From NCBI GenBank assembly GCA_900768245.1, contig CAAGCE010000008.1, positions 1-21,590 of the forward strand: 21,590 nucleotides of DNA. The letters run 5' to 3'. Each line of letters begins with the position of its first letter. The first letter of the stretch is position 1. A program made the translations under genes and the position numbers. Origin of the DNA: Oscillospiraceae bacterium (GTDB lineage: Bacteria; Bacillota; Clostridia; Oscillospirales; Ruminococcaceae). This document shows, piece by piece, positions 21,406-21,590 of this stretch. Under the pieces are notes generated by a model. It had not been told where the DNA came from and did not search any database. It saw nothing but the letters and a program-made list of their open reading frames with translations.

Positions 21406-21590
21406 TTGCAGCAATGAGTCACGCACAATGTTACGTCCGCGGCGGCTTACTATCTTTTAATTCACGGCAAATTATACTAATAACCATTTAACCTATGGAT
21501 AAAATACGGCGGCTATAATACGCCCACTCTGCATCAAACTCCCTTGAAAGGCGGCAGCCTGTCTGCGGTCGTTTTCTTTGATTGGACGTA
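21406..21590. other. Gene-free right edge
   Basis: No open frame with a ribosome site is seen. The stretch contains CCGCGGCGGC near 21438 and TGCGGTCGTT near 21564, short strings that recall the GC-rich ends of R1 and R2, but the surrounding sequence does not align well enough to call another copy. Confidence 0.4.

Noticed and set aside
21406..21590. A fourth full R1 or R2 copy at the right edge
   Set aside because: Only short GC-rich strings are shared; the order and spacing of the element parts are not.

Overview
The window reads as chromosomal DNA of a Gram-positive, Clostridia-class bacterium, most like the Ruminococcus/Oscillospiraceae group. The reasons are purine-rich AGGAGG-type ribosome sites, a phenylalanine T-box leader in front of pheST, perfect WalR-type boxes in front of a LysM/G5/M23 cell-wall hydrolase, lipoproteins with Gram-positive lipoboxes, and many short intrinsic terminators. 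The taxonomic call is an inference from content; nothing here fixes the species. No rRNA, tRNA, CRISPR array, transposase, integrase or phage gene is visible.

Layout. 1-971 has no gene and holds two inverted copies of a structured intergenic repeat (called R1 here) plus one copy of a second repeat (R2). A degV/fakB-like gene follows (972-1856), then a second gene-free stretch (1857-2715) with R2, a 34-bp tandem repeat and a third R1 copy. Next comes a + strand run of a metallophosphoesterase with altered metal ligands, an OGG1-type 8-oxoguanine glycosylase and a DUF6062-like cysteine/histidine protein (2716-4999). On the - strand are dut (dUTPase) and an XRE-type regulator with its own palindromic operator (5169-6637). 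On the + strand a three-gene run follows: histidine phosphatase, DUF975-like membrane protein and RluA-family pseudouridine synthase (6946-9353). Then comes a long regulatory region and a 621-aa LysM-G5-M23 endopeptidase (9759-11624). The - strand cluster 14872-11680 carries a DUF6106-like membrane protein, a degenerate AcpS-like protein, the bifunctional NAD(P)HX repair enzyme and a small lipoprotein. Divergent from it is the T-box-controlled operon of a small SHOCT-like membrane protein, pheS and pheT (15265-19217). The window ends with a second, intact metallophosphoesterase translationally coupled to a lipoprotein (19580-21405).

How it fits together. Most genes are housekeeping: nucleotide-pool and DNA-damage sanitation (dut, OGG1), metabolite repair (nnr), rRNA/tRNA modification (RluA family), tRNA charging (PheST) and cell-wall turnover (M23, likely WalRK-controlled). 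The most unusual material is non-coding. A multi-copy repeat family shows paired (compensatory) base changes in two stems, and a sister repeat lies directly behind intrinsic terminators. Several leaders also look regulatory: the T-box with a non-canonical antiterminator bulge, a terminator that contains the Shine-Dalgarno of the next gene, and an overlapping leader ORF in front of dut.
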